Of a stretch of 64,000 nt of DNA, positions 26,575 to 37,818 are shown in pieces. A program made the translations under genes and the position numbers. This stretch comes from Streptomyces sp. NA04227 (GTDB lineage Bacteria; Actinomycetota; Actinomycetes; Streptomycetales; Streptomycetaceae), in NCBI RefSeq assembly GCF_013364195.1, contig NZ_CP054918.1:310001-374000 (forward strand), written 5' to 3'. Each line of letters starts with the position of its first letter. The first letter of the stretch is position 1. Under the pieces are notes generated by a model, which saw only the letters and a list, made by a program, of their open reading frames with translations, was not told the origin of the DNA and did no database searches.

Positions 26575-27186
26575 ATGCGCGCCACCCGCCTTCGCCTGCC
26601 CCTCGCCCTTGTACCGGCGACCGTGCTGCCCCTTGTCGCGGGGGCTCAAGTCGCCCACGCGGCACCGGAGTTCACGGTCACGGCGCACGGCGACACCGTC
26701 GAGGCCCGTACCACCGCCTGTGCGCGCGGCGGGATCGCGAAGCTCCTCGCCACCGGCCGTGCGAATCCGGTGCAGGGGCACACGCTGCCGCTGACCGGTC
26801 CCGCCCCGGCCCGGTCGGCCACCTGGTCCGGTCTGGAGCCGGGGGCGTACACGGTGAGTGTGCTGTGCCGGGACGGTTCCTCGCCGGGTGCGCGCTCGGT
26901 GAGGGTGGCGGGGTCGGCGCGTTCGATGTCGGCTCCCAACGCGCAGCCGAACGCCCAGCCGACCTCGCCGGCCACCATCTCGGCCACCTCGACGCCGCGG
27001 CGCAGCCCGAGCCCGAGCCCCACCCCGAGTTCCTCGGCCTCCCGGGGCGTACGGGGCGGGGTCGGCGGCTCCCGTACCGACATCGGCACCCTCACACTGG
27101 CGGGCGGCTCGGCCCTGGTCGCCCTCGCGGCGGGGGTCGGTGCCTGGCAGCTGCGGCGCCGTACGGGCGGGCGGCGGCCGCTCTGA
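26575..27186 (+). CDS. Secreted, membrane-anchored surface protein of unknown function
   Basis: A 203-residue protein with a signal peptide (MRATRLRLPLALVPATVLPLVAGAQVAHA), an immunoglobulin-like compact region of about 75 residues with two cysteines, a Ser/Pro/Thr-rich stalk (about 120-160) and a C-terminal hydrophobic helix ending in RRRTGGRRPL. This is the layout of a wall-spanning membrane-anchored protein; there is no LPXTG motif. GGAGGA lies 4 bases before the ATG at 26575, which decides against an earlier in-frame start. It follows dhaM by 167 bases and is convergent with padR. I do not recognise the family beyond its architecture. Confidence 0.8.
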   Translation: MRATRLRLPLALVPATVLPLVAGAQVAHAAPEFTVTAHGDTVEARTTACARGGIAKLLATGRANPVQGHTLPLTGPAPARSATWSGLEPGAYTVSVLCRDGSSPGARSVRVAGSARSMSAPNAQPNAQPTSPATISATSTPRRSPSPSPTPSSSASRGVRGGVGGSRTDIGTLTLAGGSALVALAAGVGAWQLRRRTGGRRPL

Positions 27187-27220
27187 GAGAGGTGATCCGG
27201 CGGCACGGTCGGCTCAGCCC

Positions 27221-27829
27221 TCAGGCGGTGTCGTCCTCGGACAGGCGCGGAGCGGTGTCCGAGGACTGCTCGGTCCCCGGCTCGGTCTCCGCTGCCTCGG
27301 TGCCGGGGAACTCGCGGAGCGCCTCGGCGAGCCACTCGACCCAGAAGGTCTCCATCATGATGCCGCCGCGCAGTACGAGACGTTGCATCCGGTCCCGTTC
27401 GGTGTCCTTGCTGCGGGCGACGTCGCGCTTCTCGATCTCCTCGTAGTCCGCCAACTGCCGCTGGTGCAGGGCGAGATGGCGGCGCAGTTCGTCCGCCACG
27501 CCCTCGGTGCCCAGGACGCCCGCGGCGCGCAGACGCAGCATCAGCGGGTCGCGGGGGCGCCTGGGTTCGTCCGACTCGGCGGTCCAGCGCCGCAGTTCCT
27601 CACGCCCGGCCGGGAGCACCTCGTACTCCTTGCGCTGGCCCTGCGCGGGCTGGGCGGGCTCAATGGCCCTGATGTGGCCCTGGCGTTCGAGTTTTCCCAG
27701 CTCGCGATAGATCTGCTGGTGCGTGGCCTGCCAGAAGTACCCGATCGACTTGTCGAACCGGCGGGTCAGTTCGAGTCCCGAGGAGGGCTTTTCGAGCAGG
27801 GCGATGAGGATCGCGTGCGGGAGGGACAT
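27221..27829 (-). CDS. PadR-family transcriptional regulator
   Basis: A 202-residue PadR regulator. The N-terminal winged helix is MSLPHAILIALLEKPSSGLELTRRFDKSIGYFWQATHQQIYRELGKLERQGHI, and the C-terminal alpha-helical dimerisation region (about 90-180) is rich in charged heptads. An acidic tail follows. It lies downstream of fadH on the same strand but behind a strong intercistronic hairpin, so it may be expressed from its own promoter or by read-through. PadR proteins often repress the neighbouring gene; the 22-base palindrome before fadH is a plausible target. Confidence 0.93.
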   Translation of the reverse strand: MSLPHAILIALLEKPSSGLELTRRFDKSIGYFWQATHQQIYRELGKLERQGHIRAIEPAQPAQGQRKEYEVLPAGREELRRWTAESDEPRRPRDPLMLRLRAAGVLGTEGVADELRRHLALHQRQLADYEEIEKRDVARSKDTERDRMQRLVLRGGIMMETFWVEWLAEALREFPGTEAAETEPGTEQSSDTAPRLSEDDTA

Positions 27830-27885
27830 GCGGGAATCCTAAGACGGGTGCGGACCGGGCGGCGGAGTCGTGCCGGGCGGCCGGA

Positions 27886-27920
27886 CCGTGCCCCGGCGGC
27901 GCGCTGCCGCCGGGGCACGG
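27886..27920. terminator. Strong hairpin between fadH and padR
   Basis: CCGTGCCCCGGCGGC (27886-27900) and GCCGCCGGGGCACGG (27906-27920) form a perfect 15-base stem with loop GCGCT. It starts 3 bases after the fadH stop on the minus strand and lies 56 bases before padR. Confidence 0.85.
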
Positions 27921-27923
27921 TGC

Positions 27924-30068
<2,145 letters not shown>

Positions 30069-30809
30069 CTACGCGCCGTGCTCCGGAACCCGTACGGCAA
30101 GGAAGTGGACGGGACGCCGCAGCCGGAAGCCGAGCGACTCGTACAGCCTGATCGCGGAGGTGTTGTCGGCGGCGGCGTGCAGGAAGGGCGCCTCACCGCG
30201 CTCGCGCATCCGGTGCGCCACCGCCCGCATGAGGCGGGCCGCGAGACCCTCGCCCCGGAAGTCCGGATCGGTACAGACCGCGCTGATCTCGCTCCAGCCG
30301 CCGGGCCGCAGCCGCTCCCCCGCCAGCGCGACGAGCCGCCCCTCGCGGCGGATGCCGAGATACGTGCCGAGTTCCACGGTCCGCTTCAGGAACGGGCCGG
30401 GCCGGGTCCGCTCGACGAGTTCGAGGATCTCCGGGACGTCCTCGGCGCCCATCTCCCGCGCCTCGGGATCGGCCTGCCCGGCCAGATCCTCGGCGGTCAT
30501 CTGGACGCCGGGCGCGTCGAAGAGGATCTCCCAGCCCGCGGGCGGCCGGGTCAGGGTGAGCAACAGAGCGGTGTTCCCGCCCCCGGTCAGCCGGGCCAGG
30601 TCGGCCCAGTCCGCCGCCTCCGGCTCGCCCGGGACGGCCGACCAGGGCGACACCTCCAGCGGAAAGCGCCGTACGCGGCCCCGGGCCATGGCCAGGTGCG
30701 ACTGCGGCCCGCTCAGCGCCCAGTGGGCGGGGTTGTCCAGGGGGTGCGGCCGCTCGGCGCCGATCGTCTCCGCGTCCACTCGTTCGTCCCGCTCCCGCGT
30801 CTCACTCAC
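30069..30809 (-). CDS. GNAT-family N-acetyltransferase
   Basis: A 246-residue protein with a variable N-terminal half and a C-terminal GNAT (FR47-like) domain at about 140-240. The acetyl-CoA-binding loop is SAVCTDPDFRGEGLAARLMRAVAHRM, and HAAADNTSAIRLYESLGF is motif B. It probably acetylates a small molecule or protein amine; the substrate is unknown. It is encoded upstream of fadH on the same strand but is separated by the palindrome region and has its own GTG start at 30809. Confidence 0.88.
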   Translation of the reverse strand: MSETRERDERVDAETIGAERPHPLDNPAHWALSGPQSHLAMARGRVRRFPLEVSPWSAVPGEPEAADWADLARLTGGGNTALLLTLTRPPAGWEILFDAPGVQMTAEDLAGQADPEAREMGAEDVPEILELVERTRPGPFLKRTVELGTYLGIRREGRLVALAGERLRPGGWSEISAVCTDPDFRGEGLAARLMRAVAHRMRERGEAPFLHAAADNTSAIRLYESLGFRLRRPVHFLAVRVPEHGA

Positions 30810-31159
30810 TGTCCGGTCCCGTCCTGTCCCATCGCCCCGCGTCCCCTCGCGTCCCGCCCCATCGCGTCCTGCACCCTCGCACCTCGGACCCGCTCGGAGC
30901 GCGGCCCTGGTTTCCGCTGCCCTGCCTCACGCCCGCCCCCCCCCTCAGCCAACCCGAACCCGCCCTCTTCTGCCAACAAACCGGGCCACCGTCTGTTCCC
31001 GCCCCGGCACCGCTCCACGCTGCGGCAACGCCCGCCGCCGCGTCGGCGCCGTCCGCGATACGGAACGGGCGGGCCGACCGGCGCCGAAGGGGCAGCGAAG
31101 AACGATCACTTACGGCAGACTCGGCCATCGAACCGGCCAGCCGAGATCCGGGAGCCCCG
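30810..31159. repeat. Low-complexity pyrimidine-rich intergenic segment
   Basis: A 350-base divergent gap. Between about 30812 and 30885 the plus strand is a run of degenerate CGTCC, CCCATCG and GCGTCC words, an imperfect short tandem repeat. The rest is C-rich with no recognisable site or gene. Confidence 0.6.
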
Positions 31160-32695
31160 ATGATCGTCCCCTTCGCCGTCAGTGACTTCCTCGCCCGCGC
31201 CACCACGGTCTACGGCGACCGGGTGGGCGCGGTGGACGAGCCCGTCCAACCTGCCACGCCCTGGGAAGGGCTGAGCTACCGCCGTATCGGCGAACTCGCC
31301 CGGGCCCAGGCCGCGGGCCTGGACGCCCTCGGCGTCCCGCACGGCGCCCGGGTGGCCGTGGTCTCCCCCAACAGCGCCCGCCTGCTCACCTCCTTCTTCG
31401 GGGTGAGCGGTCACGGCCGGGTCCTGGTACCGGTCAACTTCCGCCTCACCGAGGGCGAGGTGCGCTACATCGTCGAGCACTCCGGCGCCGAAGTCCTGCT
31501 CGTGGACCCGGAGATGGACGAGCGGCTGGCCAAGGTCGGCGCCCGGCACCGCTTCGTGATCGGCGAGGAGTCGGACGCGGAGCTGTACCGCTTCGACACC
31601 GAGCCCGAGCCGTGGACGCACGAGGAGAACGCCACGGCGACCATCAACTACACCAGCGGAACCACCGCCCGCCCCAAGGGCGTTCAGATCACCCACCGCA
31701 ACATTTGGATCAACGCGCTCACCTTCGCCCTGCACGCGGGCGTCAGCGACCGCGACGTGTACCTGCACACGCTGCCGATGTTCCACGCCAACGGCTGGGG
31801 CATGCCCTTCGCCATGTCCGCCCTCGGCGTACCGCAGATCGTGCTGCGCAAGGTCGACGGCGCCGAGATCCTGCGCCGGGTCGCCGAGCACGGCGTGACC
31901 GTCATGTGCGCCGCCCCCGCCGTGGTCAACGCCGTCCTGTCGGCGGCCCAGTCCTGGGAGGGCGAGATCCCGGGCCGTGACCGCGTCCGGATCATCGTCG
32001 CCGGAGCGCCGCCGCCCACCCGCACGGTCGCACGCGTCGAGGCCGAACTGGGCTGGGAGTTCATCCAGATCTACGGTCTGACCGAGACCTCCCCGCTGCT
32101 CACCATCAACCGCACCCGCGCCGAATGGGACGACCTCGACCCGCAGGAGCGGGCGGGCAAGTTGGTCCGCGCGGGCACCCCGGCACTCGGCGTCAGCCTG
32201 GAGATCTCCCCGCAGGAGGAGATTCTCGCCCGCTCCAACGTCGTCCTGGAGGGCTACTGGGAGCAGCCGGAGGCCACCGCCGACGCGCTGGAGGACGGCT
32301 GGTTCCACACCGGCGACGGCGGCAGCATCGACGAGGAGGGCTACCTCTCGATCAGCGACCGGCAGAAGGACGTCATCATCACCGGCGGTGAGAACGTCTC
32401 CTCGATCGAGGTCGAGGACGTGCTGTTCAGCCACCCGGCGGTGGCCGAGGTGGCGGTGATCGGGGTACCCGACGAGAAGTGGGGCGAGACGATCAAGGCG
32501 CTCGTCGTACTCGCCGAGGGAGCCGAGGCCAGTGAGGCGGATCTGATCGCCCACTGCAAGACGAACCTCGCGGGCTACAAGTCCCCCACCACCGTGGAGT
32601 TCCGCACCGAACTCGCCCGCACCGCGACCGGCAAGCTGCAGAAGTTCAAACTGCGCGAGCCGTACTGGCAGGGCCGCGAGCGGCGCGTCAACTGA
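31160..32695 (+). CDS. AMP-forming acyl-CoA synthetase
   Basis: A 511-residue member of the ANL superfamily that activates a carboxylic acid as its CoA thioester. The AMP-binding motif INYTSGTTARPKGVQITHRN lies near residue 157, then YGLTETSPLL, GWFHTGDGGSIDEEGYLSISDRQKD, the hinge ITGGENVSSIEVE and the C-terminal catalytic Lys in TATGKLQKF. The spacing and length fit medium/long-chain acyl-CoA ligases. The neighbouring dienoyl-CoA reductase makes a fatty-acid degradation role plausible. Exact chain length cannot be deduced. Convergent with the next gene, with a hairpin between. Confidence 0.92.
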   Translation: MIVPFAVSDFLARATTVYGDRVGAVDEPVQPATPWEGLSYRRIGELARAQAAGLDALGVPHGARVAVVSPNSARLLTSFFGVSGHGRVLVPVNFRLTEGEVRYIVEHSGAEVLLVDPEMDERLAKVGARHRFVIGEESDAELYRFDTEPEPWTHEENATATINYTSGTTARPKGVQITHRNIWINALTFALHAGVSDRDVYLHTLPMFHANGWGMPFAMSALGVPQIVLRKVDGAEILRRVAEHGVTVMCAAPAVVNAVLSAAQSWEGEIPGRDRVRIIVAGAPPPTRTVARVEAELGWEFIQIYGLTETSPLLTINRTRAEWDDLDPQERAGKLVRAGTPALGVSLEISPQEEILARSNVVLEGYWEQPEATADALEDGWFHTGDGGSIDEEGYLSISDRQKDVIITGGENVSSIEVEDVLFSHPAVAEVAVIGVPDEKWGETIKALVVLAEGAEASEADLIAHCKTNLAGYKSPTTVEFRTELARTATGKLQKFKLREPYWQGRERRVN

Positions 32696-32718
32696 GCTGT
32701 GGGCGACGGCAGTTGGGT

Positions 32719-32763
32719 CGCAGGGCGGGCGCGTGGCGCGCCCGACTGCTGCCCCGCCCTGCG
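32719..32763. terminator. Terminator between acyl-CoA ligase and GHR-like genes
   Basis: CGCAGGGCGGG (32719-32729) and CCCGCCCTGCG (32753-32763) are perfect complements; a nested GGGCGCG/CGCGCCC pair lies inside. Located between two convergent genes. Confidence 0.7.
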
Positions 32764-32774
32764 GCCGCCCGAGC

Positions 32775-33803
32775 CTACGGCCGTCCCTGTACGGGCACCC
32801 GCTCCGCCTCCGGCACGGGCGGCGGCGGTGTCCCGTCACCGAAGGGGCTCCCGCCCAACTGCTCGCGGTGGTGCGGGGTCAGCCAGCCACCGAGCTCGGG
32901 TCCGAGCGGCACGATGCCGGTCGGGTTGATGCCGGTGTGCACCTGGTAGTAGTGCCGCTTGATGTGGTCGAAGTCGACGGTGTCGCCGAAGCCCGGGGTC
33001 TGGTAGAGGTCGCGTACGTAGGCCCAGAGCACCGGGTCCTCGGCGAGCTTGCGCAGATTGCACTTGAAGTGTCCGTGGTAGACCGCGTCGAACCGCACCA
33101 GCGTGGTGAACAGCCGGATGTCCGCCTCGGTGACGGTGTCCCCCACCAGGTAGCGACGGTCCGCGAGCCGCCGCGAGAGCCAGTCCAGGCGGTCGAACAG
33201 CGTCCGGCAGGCCTGCTCGTAGGTCTCCTGGTCATGGGCGAAACCCGCGCGGTACACACCGTTGTTGACGTCCCGGTAGACGTACTCCGCGACCTCGTCG
33301 ATCTCCTCGCGCAGCGCCTGCGGGTACAGATCGGGCGCGCCCTCGCGGTGCAGGGCACTCCACTCGGTGGCCAGGTCGAGGGTGATCCGCTGGAAGTCGT
33401 TGGTGACCAGCCTGCCGCTCGGCACGTCGACGATCGCGGGGACGCTCACGCCGCCGGGATAGTCCGATTCCCTGGCGTCGTACGCCTCGTGCAGGTACCG
33501 GATGCCGAGTACCGGATCACGGCCGCCGGGATCGAGGGTGAAGCGCCAGCTGCGGTCGTCCTGGATCGGGTCGGTGACCGCGAGGGACAGCACCCCTTCC
33601 AGGCCCAGCAGGCGCCGCGAGACCAGGGCCCGGCTCGCCCACGGGCAGGCGCGGCTCACGACGAGCCGGTAGCGCCCGGCCTCCACCGGCCAGCCGTCCC
33701 GCCCGTCGGCGGTGATGCGGTCGCCGAAGTGACTGCGCGACCGCTTGAAGGGCTTCCTGCCGTACGTCTCGTTGCCTCCGTCGATTCCGGCGGTGCCGCT
33801 CAT
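32775..33803 (-). CDS. Glutathionyl-hydroquinone reductase-like (Xi-class GST) protein
   Basis: A 342-residue thioredoxin/GST-fold enzyme of the YqjG/ECM4 type. The catalytic Cys is in SRACPWASRALVSRRLLGLE, and the C-terminal helical domain carries YRAGFAHDQETYEQACRTLFDRLDWL, YLVGDTVTEADIRLFTTLVRFDAVYHGHFKCN and the terminal NPTGIVPLGP. Xi-class enzymes reduce glutathionyl hydroquinones. Streptomycetes make mycothiol rather than glutathione, so this protein probably acts with mycothiol or another thiol (inference). The ATG at 33803 with AAGGGA upstream is preferred over a GTG 21 bases earlier. Confidence 0.9.
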   Translation of the reverse strand: MSGTAGIDGGNETYGRKPFKRSRSHFGDRITADGRDGWPVEAGRYRLVVSRACPWASRALVSRRLLGLEGVLSLAVTDPIQDDRSWRFTLDPGGRDPVLGIRYLHEAYDARESDYPGGVSVPAIVDVPSGRLVTNDFQRITLDLATEWSALHREGAPDLYPQALREEIDEVAEYVYRDVNNGVYRAGFAHDQETYEQACRTLFDRLDWLSRRLADRRYLVGDTVTEADIRLFTTLVRFDAVYHGHFKCNLRKLAEDPVLWAYVRDLYQTPGFGDTVDFDHIKRHYYQVHTGINPTGIVPLGPELGGWLTPHHREQLGGSPFGDGTPPPPVPEAERVPVQGRP

Positions 33804-33921
33804 CGCGGGTCCCTTCGTCGCCACTCAGGGCGGCCACGGCCGGGCCGCGTCGCCGCGTCGCCCGTGGCCGTCCGGGTCTCTCTGGGTCTGTGTGAGTCTG
33901 TGAGTCTGTCCGGTCCGGCCT

Positions 33922-34440
33922 TCAGCCAACACCGGGGACCGGTGCGGCGCATCCCGGCTCGTTCCCCGGAAGCACGGGCTCGAACCAGGCGGGCTCGTCG
34001 ACCAGGGCCTGCTTGATCCGCTGCAGCCCGAACTCGTGCAGCTCCGGCAGCGCGTCCAGCGCGAACCAGGCCACCTCGAGCGACTCGTCGTCGTTGACCC
34101 TGGCCTCGCCGCCCACCGCACGGCAGCGGAAGGTGATGTCCATGAACTGACAGACGTCCGCGTTGTCGTACGTGACCGGCTCCAGCGCCTGGACCAGGAC
34201 GATCCGCTCCGGCACACAGTGCACGGCCGTCTCCTCGTAGACCTCGCGCACCGCACAGGCGGCGGGCTGCTCTCCGGGGTCGGGGATGCCGCCGATGACC
34301 GACCACTTGCCGTTGTCGGCACGGCGCCCGAGCAGCACCCGGTCCTCGTCGTCGAAGACGATGGCGGTCACCCCGGGCAGCCACAGGAGCTGATGGCCCG
34401 CGCTGGCCCGGATCGTGCTGATGAACTCAGGGATAGCCAT
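33922..34440 (-). CDS. Nudix hydrolase
   Basis: A 172-residue Nudix protein. The box reads GGIPDPGEQPAACAVREVYEET followed by AV, matching GX5EX7REUXEEXGU except that the last Gly is Ala. All four acidic metal ligands of REUXEE are present. These enzymes cleave nucleoside diphosphates linked to another moiety. The start 10 bases after lnt makes the two genes a probable operon, though no functional link is apparent. Substrate unknown. Confidence 0.9.
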   Translation of the reverse strand: MAIPEFISTIRASAGHQLLWLPGVTAIVFDDEDRVLLGRRADNGKWSVIGGIPDPGEQPAACAVREVYEETAVHCVPERIVLVQALEPVTYDNADVCQFMDITFRCRAVGGEARVNDDESLEVAWFALDALPELHEFGLQRIKQALVDEPAWFEPVLPGNEPGCAAPVPGVG

Positions 34441-34450
34441 GCCGGAAACC

Positions 34451-36085
34451 CTAGCCAGCCGCCGTGTCCGTGTCGGTACGGCCCCGCGCCACCCTGCGCC
34501 GCACGGCAGGAGCCACCGCCCAGCCGAGCCCGCCGACACCGAGCAGGACCAGGAGCGCCTCGGGCAGCGTGCCGAGCCGGGTCGCCGGGGTCTTCGAGGA
34601 GCGCAGCGGCACCTCCTCGACCAGGGAGTCGGGCGTGAACATCTTGGTCCGCTCCACGATCCTGCCGTCCGGCATGATCACGGCGCTCACACCGCTGGTG
34701 ACCGGAACGACCACGGAGCGGCTGTGCTCGACGGCGCGCACCCGTGACATCGCGAGCTGCTGGTAGGTCATCTCGCTGCGGCCGAAGGTCGCGTTGTTGC
34801 TGGGTACGGACAGGAGCTGGGCACCGCCCGTGACCGTGTCCCGCACGGCCCAGTCGAAGGCGGCCTCGTAGCAGGTGGCGATGCCGACCCGGGCGCCGTC
34901 CATGGTGAAGACACCGGGACGGGAGCCGCGGCTGAAGTCCTGCCGGACCATGTCGACGTCCGAGCTGAAGACGCTGATCAGCGGGCGCAGCGGGATGAAC
35001 TCGCCGAAGGGCTGGATCTGCCGCTTGTTGTACGTGTCGACGGGGCCCTTGCGCGGGTCCCACAGGACCTGCTGGTTGTAGAGCCGGTCCCCGTCCTCGA
35101 CGACCGCGCCGATGGAGACCGGGGCACCGATGGCCTTGACCGCGCGGGTGATCACCGTACGGGCGTCGCCGTTGAGGAAGGGGTCGATGTCGGAGGAGTT
35201 CTCGGGCCACAGGACGAGATCGGGGCGCGCCACCTCGCCGCGGCCGACCCTGGCGGCCAGTCGCTCGGTCTCGCGTGCGTGGTAGTCGAGTACGGCCCGT
35301 CGCTGGGCGTTGAAGTCGAGACCGGAGCGGGGCACGTTGCCCTGGATCAGGGCGACCGTGCGGGTGCCGTCCTCCGCCTCGTCGCTGACCAGTGAGCGGG
35401 AGCCGAACGCGGCGAGCAGCGGCAGCACGAGGGCGCCGATGCCTATCGCGGCGGCGCCTCGGCGCAGTCCTCCGGCACCGCGCAGGGCGGCGAGGGTGCG
35501 CGCGGTCTCGAACAGGCCGAAGCCGGTGAGCACGACCGCGAACCCGAGTACCGGGGTGCCGCCCAGCGCCGCCAGCGGCAGGAAGACACCGTCGGCCTGG
35601 CCGAAGGCGATCTTGCCCCAGGGGAAGCCGCCGAAGGGGACCCGGGCACGTACCGCCTCGGCGGTGATCCACAGGCCCGCCGACCAGAGGGGTGCGCCGG
35701 GCAGCCGTGAGACGACCGCGATGCCCGCGCTCGCGAAGCCGATGTACAGGGCCTCGATCGCGGCCAGCGCCAGCCACGGCACGGGGCCCACCTCGACGCC
35801 GGTCCACACCAGAAGCGGCAGCAGGAAGCCGAGCCCGAAGAGATAGCCGAGCCCGAGCCCGGCCTTCCAGTGGCGTCCGCGCAGACACCAGGCGAGTGCG
35901 GCGAAGGCGGGCACCGCCAGCCACCACAACCCGCGGGGCGGAAAGCTCACATAGAGCAGCACCCCGGCCAGCGCCGCGGTGAGCGGGCGGGCGAGGCGGC
36001 GAAGAAGACGGGAGGCGCGCGAGGCGGACTCCTGCGGCGTCCTGAGACGCTCCGACTCGTCTGCGGTGGTTGCGGTGGCGGTCAC
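34451..36085 (-). CDS. lnt: Apolipoprotein N-acyltransferase
   Basis: A 544-residue inner-membrane enzyme that N-acylates the lipoprotein N-terminal diacylglyceryl-Cys. About seven or eight membrane helices in the first 230 residues precede a nitrilase-fold catalytic domain. The Glu-Lys-Cys triad is visible in DLVLWPENSSD (Glu), DTYNKRQIQPFGEF (Lys) and VGIATCYEAAFDW (Cys). A last hydrophobic helix and an Arg-rich tail end the protein. Actinobacteria with lipoprotein N-acylation carry one or two lnt homologues. The GTG at 36085 has a weak ribosome site. Confidence 0.94.
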   Translation of the reverse strand: MTATATTADESERLRTPQESASRASRLLRRLARPLTAALAGVLLYVSFPPRGLWWLAVPAFAALAWCLRGRHWKAGLGLGYLFGLGFLLPLLVWTGVEVGPVPWLALAAIEALYIGFASAGIAVVSRLPGAPLWSAGLWITAEAVRARVPFGGFPWGKIAFGQADGVFLPLAALGGTPVLGFAVVLTGFGLFETARTLAALRGAGGLRRGAAAIGIGALVLPLLAAFGSRSLVSDEAEDGTRTVALIQGNVPRSGLDFNAQRRAVLDYHARETERLAARVGRGEVARPDLVLWPENSSDIDPFLNGDARTVITRAVKAIGAPVSIGAVVEDGDRLYNQQVLWDPRKGPVDTYNKRQIQPFGEFIPLRPLISVFSSDVDMVRQDFSRGSRPGVFTMDGARVGIATCYEAAFDWAVRDTVTGGAQLLSVPSNNATFGRSEMTYQQLAMSRVRAVEHSRSVVVPVTSGVSAVIMPDGRIVERTKMFTPDSLVEEVPLRSSKTPATRLGTLPEALLVLLGVGGLGWAVAPAVRRRVARGRTDTDTAAG

Positions 36086-36098
36086 CTGGGGAGTCTAC

Positions 36099-36125
36099 GG
36101 CCGATCGGGCGAGGCCCGGTCGGCC
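36099..36125. terminator. Hairpin between the PH-like gene and lnt
   Basis: GGCCGATCGGGC (36099-36110) pairs with GCCCGGTCGGCC (36114-36125), with one G-U pair and loop GAG. Located after the PH-like gene and just before lnt on the minus strand, it could separate the two transcripts. Confidence 0.6.
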
Positions 36126-36200
36126 GCCCGAACTCCGCCAGGGGGCACCGAGCTTCGGACCGGCGTCCCGGCGACGGCCGGACCGGCGTCCCGAGGATCG

Positions 36201-36755
36201 TCAGACCGGCGTTCCGGTGGGCCGCGGCGGGCGCAGCCGGTCGCGGATGACGGCGACGGCGGTCTCGGCGTCGTCGACGGTCACCGTGAAGATGTGTCCG
36301 TCGCCGAGTACCAGCACCACGCCCTCGCCGCGCCGGACGATCACGGCGGTGCCCTTCTCCGGACGCCAGCGGTAGCCCCAGCCGCCCCAGTGCCGCGGTG
36401 TGAGCTGGGAGACGAAGTCGGCCCGTACGACCTCGTCCAGCGGGATGCGTCTGCGGGGCAGGCCGATGTGCCCGCAGCGGATCTCCAGATGGTCGCTGTC
36501 CACCTTCAGTGAGACGTGGACGAAGGCCAGCGTGCCGAAGAGGATGAGCAGCCCGGCGGCGATACAGCCGACGACCGACATGATCAGCGGGGCGTCGCCC
36601 GAGCTCGAACTCCAGGCCGAGTCGACGGCCAGCAGGATGCCGAGCGCGATACACCCGGCCCCGGCCAGCGCGAGCACCCACTGCACACGGTTGGTCGCCC
36701 TTCCGTGCCAGGTCTCGATCTCTCCGTGGCTCCCCTGGCGGTGGAGGTCGTTCAT
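36201..36755 (-). CDS. Two-helix membrane protein with PH-like domain
   Basis: A 184-residue protein: a polar N-terminus, two hydrophobic helices (about 25-45 and 58-80, VQWVLALAGAGCIALGILL and SVVGCIAAGLLILFGTLAFV), then a compact beta-rich domain with LEIRCGHIGLPRRRIPLDEVVRADF and a C-terminal helix DAETAVAVIRDRLRPP. The layout is that of bacterial PH-domain membrane proteins, actinobacterial and of unknown function. The start at 36755 is uncertain; an ATG 18 bases upstream is possible. It is encoded leftwards between the racemase and lnt. Confidence 0.72.
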   Translation of the reverse strand: MNDLHRQGSHGEIETWHGRATNRVQWVLALAGAGCIALGILLAVDSAWSSSSGDAPLIMSVVGCIAAGLLILFGTLAFVHVSLKVDSDHLEIRCGHIGLPRRRIPLDEVVRADFVSQLTPRHWGGWGYRWRPEKGTAVIVRRGEGVVLVLGDGHIFTVTVDDAETAVAVIRDRLRPPRPTGTPV

Positions 36756-36977
36756 GTTCCCGAGCGTACGCATCCACGGCCCGCCAGGCACCAGCTTGCC
36801 CGGTGTCGGGTCGAAACCGGGCATAACCGGAGCACAAGGAGACGGGTGGGTGGGGCTTGCGCTGCGAAGTGGCACGTCGGCTGTGCGCGCCGTGCCCGTA
36901 CGTACGCCCTGGGGCGCCACCTCGTCGCACCGGGGCCCGGCCACGCGCGGGCGTACGCCGCCGGAGCGCGCGGCGCC

Positions 36978-37760
36978 TCAGTACGCCGGGCTGGTAACGG
37001 CGAGCAGCCTGCCGTCGGCGTAGGCGCGCGCCGCCTCGGGCAGGACGCCCTCGCGGCCGTTGAGGAGCACCGTTACCGTGCCGGTCGCCGAGGCGTGCGG
37101 AGCGGGCTGTTCGTCCAGGCGGCGCAGGGCTTGGGCGGCGACGGCACCGGCCGAGCCGTGCAGGACGAGCTGTGCGTCCGGCTGCCGCAGGGCGGTGCGG
37201 ATGCGTTCGGCGACGAGTTCGTAGTGCGTGCAGCCGAGTACGACGGTGGAGACCCGCTCCGGGGTGAGGCCTGCGGCCCGGGCCACGGCTTCGTCGATGG
37301 CGGCCTCGTCGGCCTGTTCCACGGCGTCCGCGAGGCCGGGGCACGGAACCTCGGTGACGTCCACACCGCTCGCGAACTCCGCGATCAGGCCGCGCTGGTA
37401 GGGGCTGCCGGTGGTGGCGGGCGTCGCCCAGACGGCCACCGGGCCGCCACCGGCGGCGGCCGGTTTGACGGCGGGGACGGTGCCGATGACCGGCAGACCG
37501 GGTTCGAAGCGGGCGCGCAGGGCGGGCAGCGCGTGCACGGTGGCGGTGTTGCAGGCGACGATCAGGGCGTGCGGCTCGTATCGCGCGGCAGCCTCGGCCA
37601 CCGCGAGCGCGCGCTCGGCGATGCCCTGCGAGGTACGCGGACCCCAGGGCATTCCGGCGGGGTCGAAGGAGACGACGAGGTCGGCGTCCGGCCGCAGCCG
37701 GCGTACCGCGGCGGCCGCGGGGAGCAGCCCCATGCCGGAGTCCACGAGCGCGATCTTCAC
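36978..37760 (-). CDS. Aspartate/glutamate racemase family protein
   Basis: A 260-residue protein with the paired active-site signatures of MurI: VDSGMGLLP at the N-terminus, VACNTATVHAL (first catalytic Cys) and VLGCTHYELVA (second Cys and His). Glutamate racemase makes D-Glu for peptidoglycan. The sequence departs from housekeeping MurI at DSGMGLL (normally DSGVGGL), and its C-terminus is unusual, so it may be a second paralogue or act on another amino acid. Divergent from the HpnB-like gene across 58 bases. Confidence 0.85.
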   Translation of the reverse strand: MKIALVDSGMGLLPAAAAVRRLRPDADLVVSFDPAGMPWGPRTSQGIAERALAVAEAAARYEPHALIVACNTATVHALPALRARFEPGLPVIGTVPAVKPAAAGGGPVAVWATPATTGSPYQRGLIAEFASGVDVTEVPCPGLADAVEQADEAAIDEAVARAAGLTPERVSTVVLGCTHYELVAERIRTALRQPDAQLVLHGSAGAVAAQALRRLDEQPAPHASATGTVTVLLNGREGVLPEAARAYADGRLLAVTSPAY

Positions 37761-37818
37761 CCGGCCACCATAGTCGATCGCCCTTCGCGGCCCGACGGCG
37801 TCGGGCAGACTGCGGCGG

